DNA from: Earliella scabrosa
Taxonomy: Eukaryota; Basidiomycota; Agaricomycetes; Polyporales; Polyporaceae
Length of the DNA stretch: 64,000 nucleotides
Assembly (NCBI GenBank): GCA_022605405.1
Contig: JABYQQ010000010.1
Location: forward strand, 1,488,001 to 1,552,000
Reading direction: 5' to 3'
Shown: in pieces, positions 11,101 to 21,826 of the stretch
How positions within the stretch are numbered: the first letter of the stretch is position 1
Layout: the number at the start of each line of letters is the position of its first letter
Notes under the pieces: model-generated
Database searches by the model: none
Seen by the model: the letters and a program-made list of their open reading frames with translations, nothing else
Told to the model about the DNA's origin: nothing
Translations under genes and position numbers: made by a program

Positions 11101-11990
11101 AGCCTGATCCCAACGCTGAAGCCACGCTCACAAGTAAGTATGACGGAAACGGCGATCTTGACTTCACCTTACACGGACCTCTCTCCTCCACGACAGACAC
11201 ATCGAGGAGCTCATCGACTTCAGCGGCATCCTCAATATTGTCTTCGTTCCACACCCCACGGTCGAGCCAAGCGCATCAAAACAGCCCTATCAACATCCGT
11301 CGCTCGACAACGCTCACCGTCAATGGAGCCCCCCATGACTTCTCAACGGCAAGCGTGCTCGCTCCAGCTTACCTTCTCCATTGCCCGAGCCAGGACCCAA
11401 GCAGCCTCGACCCCAGGAGACGCCGTCGCTCTCTGTTCCCATGCAAGTCCTCAATCTCGACGCACACATTCCTACCCACAAATTCATGTCCGCTACAAAT
11501 GTAGATTGGCATAGTCTGCTCTAGACATGGTCCTTGACGTGCCGCACATCCCGCGTCCTGTTGTGCGCCTTCGCTCTCCGTTCCCTCGTCTTGTAGATGA
11601 CTGTTCTGTCTGATGACGTGGAATCGAGTAATATACAAGTATGGTATATATAATAGCGACGTAACGACAACCGGTTCCATTCTCTACCTCCAGCCCCACG
11701 TCATGCACTCCCCTACGATGCGATTCTAATTTCTGCCGTCGCGTCGACATGTTTGCGTCCAGCCATGGTGTGGACCAGTCACGACCCATGCTCGGCGAGT
11801 CAGCGGCGCTCGACAGATTGATCGTTATGTCGGCTCGAGATTTTGATTGACGTGAGCAGGGATGCGCCGCGCCGGCGTTGAGTAGGCTCCGGACAGCCCG
11901 GCTCCCTTACGGGTAGAGTGCTATCCTTTCCTGGACTTGGACTTGACACTTTCCATCATTCGAGTGAGCACCCAAACGATATCTAGTTGT
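11101..11990. other. Gap downstream of the helicase relic
   Basis: 11,100-11,510 continues in an open, serine/arginine/proline-rich frame on the plus strand that could be the decayed tail of the helicase gene. 11,520-11,990 shows no gene, repeat or RNA signal that I can support. Confidence 0.4.
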
Positions 11991-14140
11991 TCATCCGGAC
12001 AAACAGCGCCAGTTTTGGCAGGCCGCGTTGTATAATGTAGTGGTTGATATGGGCGCCCACCTGTAACCGACACGTGAGAATACATATAACCACGAGACGA
12101 TGCTCACAGGGGCACTTACCATGGACGTGTTCCAGATGCCTCGCCTTGACGAACAACGGCGGACTGTAGTATTGCGAATGCTCAAGGAATCCTGAAGAAA
12201 TGCGGTCAGACGACTAGGCGAGGCTATAAATGATTCGCATGAACTTGCCATGTCCTGTGCAGGACCTTCAGCCCTGGGGATCGCGCCCCCGTCCCCCTTT
12301 TCCCAATCTTCGTCGTCTGGACCCTCTACAGCTTCGTCGTCCCCACCTTCTCCCCCAGGCCTCTGTTCCTCCCCGGTACCCATGTCATCCATGCCAGTGT
12401 CCGGTTCCCACTCCATCGGGTCCGTAGCGCGAGCCTGTGACATTATGAGCTACAGTTGCGAGTGCTCGTTCGCTCGCCACCTACCTTGTCCTTATTCAGC
12501 GCTGGACCTGGCGCCGTCATGGACGACTCGGTTGACTGTGATACTTGAGAGTCGAAGCGCGTGAGCGCACTCTGAATACAAGAAGACAGCATGGGTCAGC
12601 AGACTGCATTTAGATCCTTGCTCCGGGAAACACTCACTGGGTTAGCGCGACCTCCCATTACTGTGTTTTCCATGTCTTGCCAACGTAGGCTGAAACTTGA
12701 CGATGCGGCGCTATGTTGCGATAGTGGGGGACAGTTGTGCCCAATCGCAATCTGCTGGTTGACGGAGGGAGTAGGCGTAACGGACGAGGACGTTCCGCTG
12801 GTAGATCGATTTCCCGAGGTGTGCCGAACAGAGGACGATCGCGATAGCGAGGCTCCGGTGCTCCTAGCTGGACTGCCTTGTCTCCCTGGCTGATCGACGC
12901 TGATGAGCCGGGTCCGGACTTGGCTGAACGCTAGGTCGCTTGCTTGCATCTCTGCCCGGACAGCCTGTACCCCGCTGAGCATCATCTTCGACTGCGGTTA
13001 TCATCACTAAGTTGAATATGCTGGTAATCCCAAGCGCGACATACGATAGCCACACCATGCTCGCGAGCGTACTGTTCCTTGAGGCATTGAATGAACTCTG
13101 GCTGCATCTGCGACATTCCGAGGGACGGCAGACGCATCAACGACGGCAGCGTACGCGCGGCACCCCCACCCCCCGGGCCGAGGGCAAGCGTGGACGAGAC
13201 TGGGCGACAGCCTGAGTGAACGTAATGGAGGTCGTCTGGGAAGGTGCGCTCTCCGCAGGCGCGACTTGAGTAGCCGCGGGCGGACAGGGGTTGACTTGCT
13301 AAACGGGCCGGCCAGGGTTGACTTGTATGGGTGGGTCGGAATAGATTGGTGCGGGTGTGGCGAGATGTACCTGCGTAGGGGTAGGCGGGAGGTGATTGGC
13401 TTGTGCAGGCAGTGGCGGGTTGACCGTAGAAGGAGCGAGATTGACTTGAGCGAGCGGGGCGGGATTAACTGTGGCGACCGCAGGTGTTGCGAGGTTGACT
13501 GGAGTGGGTGGTGGCGGGATGACTTGTACGGCTGCGTGCGGGATCAGGTTACCTTGTGCGGCCACGGGCGGGGCGGAGTTGACTTGTGCGGACAGAGAAG
13601 AGCTACCTGGCTCTGCAGGAGTAGGAGCAGAATTGCGACTGGATGCCGGATGCTTCTTACCCGGGACAGGCAACGTTCCGGTGGGCCTCGTGGGCTTCGT
13701 CGATGTCGGTGTCTGGGCCGCTGAGTCGCGCGTATTTCACCGCTGAAAGCCGAATCAGTGCTACTGCCCGCTAGATAGCAAACACTACTTACACGTTCAG
13801 CTAGTCTCGTCCTTCGTTCATCGTCATCTTCCCTGATGGATACCTAGGAATTGAAGTGTAAGCGTATGGTCGGTACCTCTGGGTGGCACCCCCACCTTGA
13901 ACGTGTCCTGCATCTTGATCGCTTTGGCATGATCCTGGTAGTAATTCATATTACGACGAGTGATCTGCCGGTAACGAGCAGCCACGCATGACTCTCCTCA
14001 GCTGCAAGCTTGCGACTCTTCGAATTCAAGTTCAACCTGGCGATGCCTACGCAGTACAGGTTGGGGCCAGAGACTGTTCGACAATCAGGTTCTATCATCT
14101 TCATTCGCAAAGTCATTCTGCTCACCTTCGGCCTCGTCAT
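11991..14140 (-). CDS. Proline-rich uncharacterised locus, several exons, probably damaged
   Basis: Several protein-like minus-strand stretches lie in order: RYRQITRRNMNYYQDHAKAI (about 13,950), then SIREDDDERRTRLAER (about 13,820) after an intron, a long proline/valine-rich exon (13,299-13,673), a stretch ending in WDYQHIQLSDDNRS (about 13,010), a serine/threonine-rich stretch (12,596-12,900) and an acidic exon starting MSQARATDPMEWEPDTG (12,443 downward). Frame breaks occur, for example at the stop after the proline-rich exon, so a single intact reading frame is not shown. I recognise no domain. The low-complexity make-up and decay are compatible with a gag-like or other element-derived protein, but this is a guess. 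Confidence 0.3.
13285..13590 (-). repeat. Degenerate minisatellite inside the proline-rich exon
   Basis: On the plus strand the phrase GGTTGACTTG and close variants recur roughly every 30-45 bases. On the minus strand this encodes a degenerate 'AQVNxAPP' peptide repeat, with QVN or its variants repeated about eight times. Confidence 0.65.
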
Positions 14141-14249
14141 TGCCTTCCGGGATAGATGTTGCTGCGGGAGAGAGATTCAATGCAGAGCCGATCAACCGTC
14201 CACAGCAGAGATTGAGTGGGCATAAATGAAGTGGAGACAGTCATTATGA

Positions 14250-15080
14250 TACGGCGGCGCACTGAGCCGCCAAACGCGGTACATCTACTTTGACCGTCCA
14301 ATCCTGAAAGACACAAAAACTCGCGGTGCAACAAATGTATTACAGGCGGCACTTCAGAGGCCATGTCACGCCCGTGAACGCGCACACGGTATAAACATGA
14401 ACTGTCCGCTCCCAAAAAGTTGTCCATGACCTCCAATACCACGAGACCGAAGTCAGAGCTTGACTGACCTATGACGGGTTGAACGGGAAGGTTTGAATCT
14501 GGTAGGGGGCGTAGATGTAGCAAGGAGGACGTACAAGCCTTTTCCGGACAAAAGCCGCCCGAACCGGCCACACACTGTTGAGTGCAAGACAACCCCACTC
14601 GCGATGAACGCGCATTGTCCGGTCCATCAACTACTCCCCGGAGGAGCATCTTCCGAGAAGCTTGGCTCGATCGTGACATGAGTTGAGCGGACGTGGGAGG
14701 GTGTGCCGATGGCTAGCTGGAATTGCCGATCGCGCATTGGCCAGCACAGAACAATGCATCGTTGACTGCGACCTCTGGAGGATCGTCGTGAGATACGTGA
14801 TGACGGTCGTCTCCCGACGATACGGCGATGTGAGGTCGGGAATGACCTTAGCACCGTCAGCCACCCAACAGGGTCGCAGAGTGCAGCAGCAATAGCTCGT
14901 GTATATAGTGGCGGAGTTCCGGTGCAATGGGTTGAAGGATTTCCGAGTGAGACGCAAGCAGACGCGTCAACAGATCTCGGAGAGAGGGAGGGGGGGACCG
15001 GGTACAGCGGGGTCTCCGGAGTGTCACTGCTGGTCCCTGGACGAAGGGGACGCGACGCCGAGAGCCATAACGCCACGACA
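14250..15080 (-). pseudogene. Second SUN-domain gene, broken
   Basis: The C-terminal SUN signature is clear: DFGLVVLEVMDNFLGADSSC followed by LYRVRVHGRD, around 14,370-14,460. Upstream pieces lie in other frames: STHVTIEPSFSEDAPPG (about 14,660), which matches the 'PTHVTIDH' strand of SUN domains, then GVVDGPDN, and further up GAKVIPDLTSP (about 14,840) and a helix LASHSEILQPIAPELRHYIH (about 14,910-14,970), where SUN proteins have their coiled coil. No set of introns restores one frame that I can find, so it looks broken by small indels. It is more canonical than the intact SUN gene at 3.9 kb, so it is unlikely to be a recent copy of it. Confidence 0.6.
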
Positions 15081-15437
15081 AGTTGGGGATAGGTGGTCTC
15101 GGCCTGTCCCCAACGAGGTCAACCAGGTTTGTCTGCTAACTGAACGCTATGGAGATTTGCTCACTAATGACTGGTGTAGGCTCCGTCTCGTAGAGGAAAC
15201 GATCGGAGAAGGGGTCTGGCCGAGTTGGCCTGGGTTTCCTTCCACGAGCCATGGGCTAAAAACCCGAGGTCTTCACGCGACGGTTGAGCGAGAGCGAGAG
15301 CGAGGAGGCGAAGCGTGACGACGAGAGAGCTCGCGGCGAGTCGCGCTGGCTCGCGTGGCTCACTGCTCAGGCTGCGGCTTGGGCGGCTATCCCTTCAGCT
15401 TCCCTCATGACCACCCACCGCCGACCGACAATCCACC

Positions 15438-16170
15438 ATGTCCTCGCTCGACGCGAGCCAACGTCGTCTCCCGATGTGCACCCCCCGATACGAAGAGCTT
15501 GCTCAACTGAATCGTGGACTCAATGGCGGGGTGTCGACTATCGCCTTCAGCTCTGACGGCACGTACATTGCCACAGCCGGCATGCAAGATATCAAGGTCT
15601 ACATATCGCGCGTAGTCGACAAGGAACCTCCTTCATACCCATAGTGAGTATCATCTTCGTCATGAGTGTTCGCATATTATTTTCGTAGCCGAGTTGGATC
15701 ACGTAGATCGAGTCCATGGCTCTAGATCTGTTGTTGTCGTTACACGGCATCTGTATGTATCCAGTCTCGTTTGCTGACCTCTTTCAGCATATATGCTGCC
15801 GCAGACTAGCATCGCATTCAAGCTATTCTCATCAGTGACATGTGAGTCTCGTCAGTCAGGTGCTGCCCTTCGTGTCCCTCACCCAACGCGGTCAAGTGGC
15901 GAATCATGCATGTCTCCGGAGGGCTCCATCATCGCCTTATCAATCATAGGTTCCAGCTTCAATCTGCACGATTTGGTTACCGGGGACTGCTTCTTCCCAG
16001 TCGACGAGCGCAGTGATCGCACTGTGCCGGCGCCCGTCCTACACACGATCCTGGGCGGCAGTACGACTGGAGTTGCCCGGCTGTGGAACGTCCACAACGG
16101 ACGCCTGCATCAGACATTCTCCACCGCAGGTACGATATCTACAAATGAATGGTTTGTGAGTTCAATGTAA
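15438..16170 (+). CDS. WD40-repeat protein, partial or degenerate
   Basis: The first exon begins MSSLDASQRRLPMCTPRYEE and contains the start of a WD40 blade, VSTIAFSSDGTYIATAGMQD, ending at a GTGAGT donor near 15,644. A second exon (about 15,793-16,126) has MSPEGSIIALSIIGSSFNLH and the blade end TTGVARLWNVHNGRLHQTF before a GTACGA donor. A possible third exon starts after an acceptor near 16,208. WD40 proteins are scaffolds; no partner can be named. Only two or three blades are readable, fewer than the seven of a full propeller, so the gene is a short lineage-specific type or is truncated. It converges on the minus-strand relic at 16,277. Confidence 0.5.
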
Positions 16171-16276
16171 TTTGTCCTGGTAATGATTTGCCAATTGATC
16201 ATGGCCTAGGGTGCATAACTGACGCTCCCACTGCTACACTTACCCGCGTGTGGCCAATCATGATGTACGACCGTCT

Positions 16277-16990
16277 CTACCCATTCAACAAGAGTTGTGT
16301 GCCGTCTATCACCGTTCCATTGCGCCGATGCTTGTAGTGGTCCTCCTTCAACTGAAGCACGCTCCCTTGAACGCTAGCCAGTTGATCTTCAAATGGCACA
16401 ACAACGACTTCGAGCATGGAGGCGCTCAGTCGGTCGCGGAGCTCGGACACCTCGACCTCCAGGACCGTCAATGTATGCATGGCCTTTGCCACGTAAGCTA
16501 CCGCAAGGCTCCGCGACTGCTCGACCTGTTTCAGCGTCGCTTCGCGATCGTTGAGTTGGCGAATCTTCGCCCTGTTGGAGTCCAGAGCTCCCACAGGAAA
16601 TCGTCTAAGGCGAGGGACGTGTCGAAGGCTTCACGCAGACAGAGCGCATGCACAGTGGCTAGACGCTCTTCGAGACGGTTGAGGGTGGCAGAGGCGAGGG
16701 GCGGCGTGCAGGATGATACCAGATGAGTGGTTGCGGCGAACGACGACCAAGACGCTTCGAACGTGTCGAGAGGGACGACTCAGATCTCTAGCGCTCTCGA
16801 TGGTACGAAGCGCATACGTGTTGAACGCGAGGATGCTGCACGTTGCAGATGGATTGTCAGACAAAATGATAGCACATATTAGTACACTCACTGGTCGACA
16901 ATGTCATGGGCCTCCGAGGAATGTAAAAATCCCGGCAATGGCGTCCTTGCTGGTGAGGGAACTTCACCACCATCCCCGAGTCGCCAGCTC
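16277..16990 (-). pseudogene. Coiled-coil gene relic, homologue of the 48.3-49.6 kb gene
   Basis: Three successive minus-strand pieces align with the second exon of the intact gene at 48,294-49,610. First, DIVDHILAFNTYALRTIESA (after an intron near 16,850) matches the GTVDD...NDYAMHML start. Second, LNRLEERLATVHALCLREAF with DDFLWELW matches LRALEEDLYRIQSFCVEEES with ADIWTILG. Third, VEQSRSLAVAYVAKAMHTLT and PFEDQLASVQGSVLQLKEDH match DKYRRLAVAHTSSTIQTLWN and PLEVHIASISNGIMRLKEKG. The pieces are in different frames, with breaks near 16,775 and 16,590 that no intron explains. The first exon with its membrane segments is not found upstream. It is a truncated, frameshifted copy. Confidence 0.65.
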
Positions 16991-17485
16991 CGCATGCTTG
17001 ATTTTCATGACGAAAACCCCAAGCTGCCCCTAGTGTTGACGGCGAGCTCATCCAGACCACGATGTTGGATGACCATGAAAGTCGGCGTGTTCCACGGCCC
17101 CTGCGGTGCTAGACGATGTCGTTGCCCACCACGGGAGTAGAGACAGGACGGGCGCATCACAGGAACCGATCATCCGCGCCGACCTCGCGACGCCTGGCAC
17201 ACCGCGGAGGACGGAGTGACGAACGATAACTGCGATGTGCAGGACGGGCAGAACATGTCAGTTGGTCCGCGGAGGCGCAGGGCCATGATTGAAATGCTTC
17301 GGTGAGGTTGCTCTTACTCGGACGGCTCGATATTCACTTTAGCTGCGCGGGTTTAAACGGCGTATGTATGAATAGCTCTGGAGTTGAACGAGTGTTTGAA
17401 CCACAAGCCACCAGAACGCGTACATAAAACAACGTAGAATGCGATGGAACAGAACCACAAACGTTTGACAGAGGTCCGCGCTGTG

Positions 17486-18304
17486 CTACTCAGCCTGCGG
17501 TGATTCCTGAACAATCTCCCTCTCGTCAGCAGCATCAACAAACCTGCCCTCGTCATCTAATCGCATAGTCAACATTCGGGACGATTATGGCGATAGCGCA
17601 GTCAGGTTGACTCACCTTCGGGCGAAAGAGGTTCTGTTTGCATAGAGTTGGACGTGAAATGAGCCGTGATAGCCTCTTCTGCCGGCACAGGGGATGAGAC
17701 TACGCGGGCGTAAGTGTACTGGATTGCGAACAGCTCGGCAAGGCGCTGCGCAAGCCGTGCCTGGCGAATTTCGATCTCGGTCTTCGCGTCGACAAGAAAG
17801 CGTGCGATCTCTGCGTACTCCAGATGTTGGTGGAAGCGTAAGGTATATTGACCTCGAAGGGCACTACCGGGACGTTGACAACACGAATACAACGTGATCG
17901 AGATGACATGGCCCGGCTGCAAATAGCTCAGCGTCAGCGATACGAGGAGGGCGTGTATGTACTCACCTCGTCGAGAGAGTACCAGAAGTGCTCGTCTACA
18001 AGCGCAGACAGAGCAGGTATCGTAGCAGGCGATGGTCCGATGTAACGAGCGACCAATCCGACTATAACGGTCACTATCAGAAGACGACATGGAGGATAGT
18101 TGTGGAAAGCTCACGAGTGTCCTGATTCAACGCAGCGATCACAACACGCACCCTACGCCATTGGATTCGCCCGCCCTCGTCGTGCCCAGGGGCAGCGATA
18201 TCAGCCGAGTCAGTCGCGTACAGAATACGTGGTGTTGGTGTCGGGCTGTGAACCATTTCAGGTTGGAAGGAGGGCACCCAGAAGTAAGCTACTCACGACG
18301 ACAT
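17486..18304 (-). CDS. Uncharacterised five-exon gene
   Basis: Five exons join in phase: 18297-18304 (8 nt, only ATG and five more bases), 18115-18245, 17967-18061, 17616-17916 and 17486-17556. All introns have GT-AG ends; the product is 201 residues, starting MSSPTPTPRILYATDS. Exon 3 gives GLVARYIGPSPATIPALSAL. Exon 4 contains a charged helix, FLVDAKTEIEIRQARLAQRL, and exon 5 is a short acidic tail ending in VQESPQAE. A moderately hydrophobic stretch at the start of exon 4 may be buried or membrane-associated. No known domain is recognised. The clean splicing and unbroken frame argue for a functional gene. It may be a distant relative of the 2,255-2,857 gene. Confidence 0.65.
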
Positions 18305-19344
18305 GGAGGAGGCAAAGAGGAGGGAGCCATGAGCGCGTCGACGGAGCTATACATAGGAGTGGTACAAAGCAATGTCTTGCGGTTCATCCGAGTTGAGGTT
18401 TGTGGTCAGGAGATCAAGGCTTAGGTGGCGCTCAAATCCAATCCGCCGATCTCCGTTACCTTATCTTTGGCTCTGCCGGGCCTCCAGCACTGCCTTTTCG
18501 CGAGACCCATTATGTCAGGGTAGAAGGAGCCGGTCGTCGAGATTTCACGAGGTGGGAGAACGGATGTTTCAGAACCGACCACGCTGTACCTCGTCGGTCC
18601 GTGTTATGATCCAAAATCAGTAATCGTATAGATGGGATAAGTGAAGGGGTAAATTAGGCAAAGACAGTCGGACAGGCGCCTATTGGGTACTCGGTTAGTG
18701 CCGATTAGCGCGCATTGCCTAGATGTCCGGAGGACAACCTCGCTCTCTCGCCTCTTCCCTCACATCTCTCGGGGCAACGCTCTGCTGCTGCGTGTCCAGT
18801 CTCTGGCGCGTCTCCTCTTCTCATCTCCGTCTTCTTGGTCGTCGTCTTCCTCAGCTTCGCTACTGCTCACGGATTTCTGTTGCGTCTGATTCTTCCCGTA
18901 TACGCTCCCTGAGCCGATAACACACTCACGCCTACCGCGACACACGAGAAGCAACTTGGCAGGGACAAGTTGCTTTGTTACTTCGCGTGGCCTTGGAATA
19001 GCCGGGATCCTTTGTCATCTTCGCTCTTAAAGCTATCCGCTGCGCGTAGCGATGACCCATCTTTGCGTTATTCTCCACCGCCCACCACTTCCTCCTCGTC
19101 ATCCAAGATGCTCCCTGGACTCACTAACGAGTACGAGAATGAGCTTCTACATCCATACACGCGCAACCGTTGAAACCTTCAACTCTTTCCAGTACCCTGT
19201 TCCTGACTACCAACGTCAGTGCCGCATTGGAGTGCGAGCCCGGTAAGGCCCCCATTCCAGTTCCCAAGGCACGTTGTGTGCTGTATGAACTTGGGCCTGC
19301 TCTGTGTACGTACAATCGTCAGCTAGATGTGACGCGAAGTACTT
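18305..19344. other. Interval with no secure gene
   Basis: Short open frames exist on both strands but none reads as a known protein or splices convincingly. 18,723-18,890 on the plus strand is leucine/serine-rich and could be a signal-peptide-like exon; this is weak. The interval probably contains the promoters of the flanking genes. Confidence 0.35.
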
Positions 19345-19833
19345 ATGATGTCAGACCTCGTTTCCGTACAACTCGGAATGACATCGGAGACCCATCGTGT
19401 CGTCTATCCGTTGTTGCAGGACCTTGCTAAGACGGCCTTGGCGAGCGCTGTCACCGACGCGATCAAGTGCTCCGCGCCCCGAGTTGCGTGGTTGTTGAGT
19501 GACATCACGACTGCGCACATCGAGGTGAGTCGAACATCTCCGTCATCTTGTGATCACCTTCACACTTGTGCCATCAAGGAGGCTCGTAAGGTGATCCTGT
19601 CTGGCAACATCGGGATGGGAACGGTTCAGATCACGCTCCAGTTCACCGACGTCGAGGAGTTCTGGGAGCTTATTGAGCTGGTTGCTCGTTGCAAGAAGGC
19701 TGCCGAGGGTCTCAAACAGCAGATCGATGCTCTCATTCACCGCGCCATTGAGCTGCACAATCACGCCATCATAGTGCCCCGCAGCGGCCCTCAGGGTCGT
19801 GAGTTATCTTCTCTCCTTGACTCGGGCGCCTAG
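19345..19833 (+). CDS. Uncharacterised helical protein
   Basis: The frame starts MMSDLVSVQLGMTSETHRVV and runs to a stop at 19,833. A 54-nt GTGAGT...CAAG segment (19,525-19,578) looks like an intron; its removal keeps the frame. The second part is rich in helical, charged sequence such as DVEEFWELIELVARCKKAAE, followed by LKQQIDALIHRAIELHNHAI, likely a short coiled coil. No family is recognised. Additional 5' exons may lie upstream, since an earlier protein-like start (MLPGLTNEYENELLHPYT, 19,108) is in another frame. Confidence 0.45.
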   Translation: MMSDLVSVQLGMTSETHRVVYPLLQDLAKTALASAVTDAIKCSAPRVAWLLSDITTAHIEVSRTSPSSCDHLHTCAIKEARKVILSGNIGMGTVQITLQFTDVEEFWELIELVARCKKAAEGLKQQIDALIHRAIELHNHAIIVPRSGPQGRELSSLLDSGA

Positions 19834-20524
19834 TGCTGACGACATGCTTGTAGTTCAACCGGGCATGGGTGCTTGTGCAACATTGTGACAATCGTGATCC
19901 GATCCCGCACCGTGTCTCTCCTGCATGTAAGATGAGGTTGTTCCTTCCGCAATAGATGATGAATGTATGTTTCGAACGCCCGGTGTGATGTTGTCTTGGT
20001 CTGCGCCGCCAGCGCCTCGATGAGCGACTCGAGTCTCGGCTTTGAATTTGACGCGCCGCTTTCTCTCTTAAGACATGGATTAATTATCGAACACTCGACT
20101 ACCCGACGCTCCTCAAGCACACCGCTCACTTGCTCCTGCTCCTCTTGCTCACGTCAACCACTCAATTCGCGCTCGAATGAAAAACCAGGGACACGAGGAA
20201 CGCGAACGCGAGGCCAATCACGTTCCACTGGGTCCCGGCGGACCTCTCCCGAGTCCCGATGCTCTCACTAGTACCGCTCAGAATTGGACGATTATGGGAA
20301 GCGCCCGAATATGGTCCCCGTCGATTATCGGCCACAGTCACGGCGCGTGATGGCGCGCGACGCGCGCCATGTCACGGCGCTCGCCAGTTCAGTACCCTTT
20401 TGCATGCCGGCACGGCCCGGGGGTCCGTACGACGTTAAGAATGTGCTAACCCTGGCACCTCGTTGTTGTCACTAGAGCTACTAGCAAGAAACCAACGACG
20501 GTACAAGTTGAAGTTGTGACTTAA
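19834..20524. other. Interval with no secure gene
   Basis: A plus-strand reading around 20,150-20,350 (HEEREREANHVPLGPGGPLP) looks protein-like but has no clear start, splice sites or family. The minus-strand frame 19,830-20,129 is not supported by anything else. Confidence 0.3.
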
Positions 20525-21139
20525 ATGCTTCACCGTTGTCCCTGCCCACCCGAAAGCACTCGCCCGACAGGGGCGCGATCTGCCACCATCACTCGGACGC
20601 CCACCCCTGCAACATTCGCGAACCGTACTCTCCTGCACTCTACCCGCGCTGTTGGTAGTTCTGCGGGTGCTGGCGGCAAGGAGCGTCTCTCACCCTTCGA
20701 CGAGGAGGAAGTCCTGGACGGCGATCATCGCCGCGACACATCATGGGACGATAATGATGAGTCTGCGTTATCACGCTGTATGAGCCGTGTTATTCATGAG
20801 GTCCGTCCGGTCATCAAGCGCCATGTGCGTGAAAGCCCTCGCCCTCAGACTCAGAGTCGTAACTCGAACTCGGCGACCGTGGAGACCGTCTGGTATGGAG
20901 GCGAGAGCGACGAGCCCATGGACGAGCCTCCTACCGCATCGGCTCTCGAGTGCGGCCCTGCGGTGGACGACATCTTTCTGGCACAGGCGCACATCAACTG
21001 TGGGTTCGCGCTCATGCTAATGGTGATGACGGTCGTCGGTACTCACGTCTGGAGACGCATGGGGGTACAAGCGCTCCGACGCTCGAGCAGACGCCGGTCA
21101 ACAACCGAGCAACCTGTCGGGAGGAGGGAAGGCAGCTAG
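20525..21139 (+). CDS. Hypothetical protein, acidic/serine-rich
   Basis: A 204-residue open frame starting MLHRCPCPPESTRP. It holds an acidic patch (SPFDEEEVLDGDHRRDTSWD), a helical part and, near residue 165, a short hydrophobic run, NCGFALMLMVMTVV. A GTACTC...GCAG segment near 21,040 may be an intron, which would change the C-terminus. There is no recognised domain. The base composition is like the GC-rich neighbourhood, so coding is plausible but unproven. Confidence 0.35.
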   Translation: MLHRCPCPPESTRPTGARSATITRTPTPATFANRTLLHSTRAVGSSAGAGGKERLSPFDEEEVLDGDHRRDTSWDDNDESALSRCMSRVIHEVRPVIKRHVRESPRPQTQSRNSNSATVETVWYGGESDEPMDEPPTASALECGPAVDDIFLAQAHINCGFALMLMVMTVVGTHVWRRMGVQALRRSSRRRSTTEQPVGRREGS

Positions 21140-21457
21140 CCGAGGTAAGCGAGCTACCCTTGCCTACGAGGATTTGTCGCTGACGCGGCTCCTATAGCTG
21201 GTACTCCGAGCAATGCATAGATTGTCGTCTTGTGGTTTCCGTATCATGCTAGTCTGTCTCTCTGTTAAGTGTTTCTTGTAGTATACCGAGGTTATCACAT
21301 CCACCGCTCAGCGCAGCGAGTCAGCGAGTCCTTATGCAATTTTTCGGTGGGTGTGCGATCGCGCGGTGCGGTGCGGTGCGATGCGTTGCGGGTGCGGCCC
21401 GGCGCTGCGGTGGCTCGCCCCGCTCGCCCCTGCATGCCCCCCTACTTGACTACCGGC

Positions 21458-21826
21458 CTACTCCTGCTCGTCCGCTCCTCCGACGGTCCCTGGCAACTTC
21501 CTCGTCGCAGCTCTCCAGACATAGGCTGTCCGTGCTAAGGGCGGTAGCAGCTTGGCCAGGGAAGTCGAGAATAAGCCAGGACGTCTGTTGAGGGGGATAT
21601 CTGGACAGAAGCGACCGTCAGCCGTAGAACGTCGCGATCGGAACGACTCGCGGAGGGTACGTACGCGGACCAGCATGTCAGTCAGAACGCCCTCTCGACC
21701 AGCCACCCGCACAGGGTGAGGTACGGGGGGTGGCCCGCTCTTGGAGACGCGGCTCGGGCGAGGCGGGGTGGACGTGGAGACCGAGGTACTCATCGACACA
21801 GACGGCTGCTGGCGTTGATCTGTCAT
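21458..21826 (-). CDS. Candidate 5' exon shared by both repeat arms (left copy)
   Basis: A frame beginning MTDQRQQPSVSMSTSV, serine/proline-rich, followed by VLTDMLVRVRTLRESFRSRR. A GTACGT donor after MLVR and an acceptor at TGTCCAG are visible. Past the arm boundary (21,521) the sequence differs from the right copy, so at least one copy is cut off from its original 3' part. The function is unknown. Confidence 0.3.
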   Translation of the reverse strand: MTDQRQQPSVSMSTSVSTSTPPRPSRVSKSGPPPVPHPVRVAGREGVLTDMLVRVRTLRESFRSRRSTADGRFCPDIPLNRRPGLFSTSLAKLLPPLARTAYVWRAATRKLPGTVGGADEQE

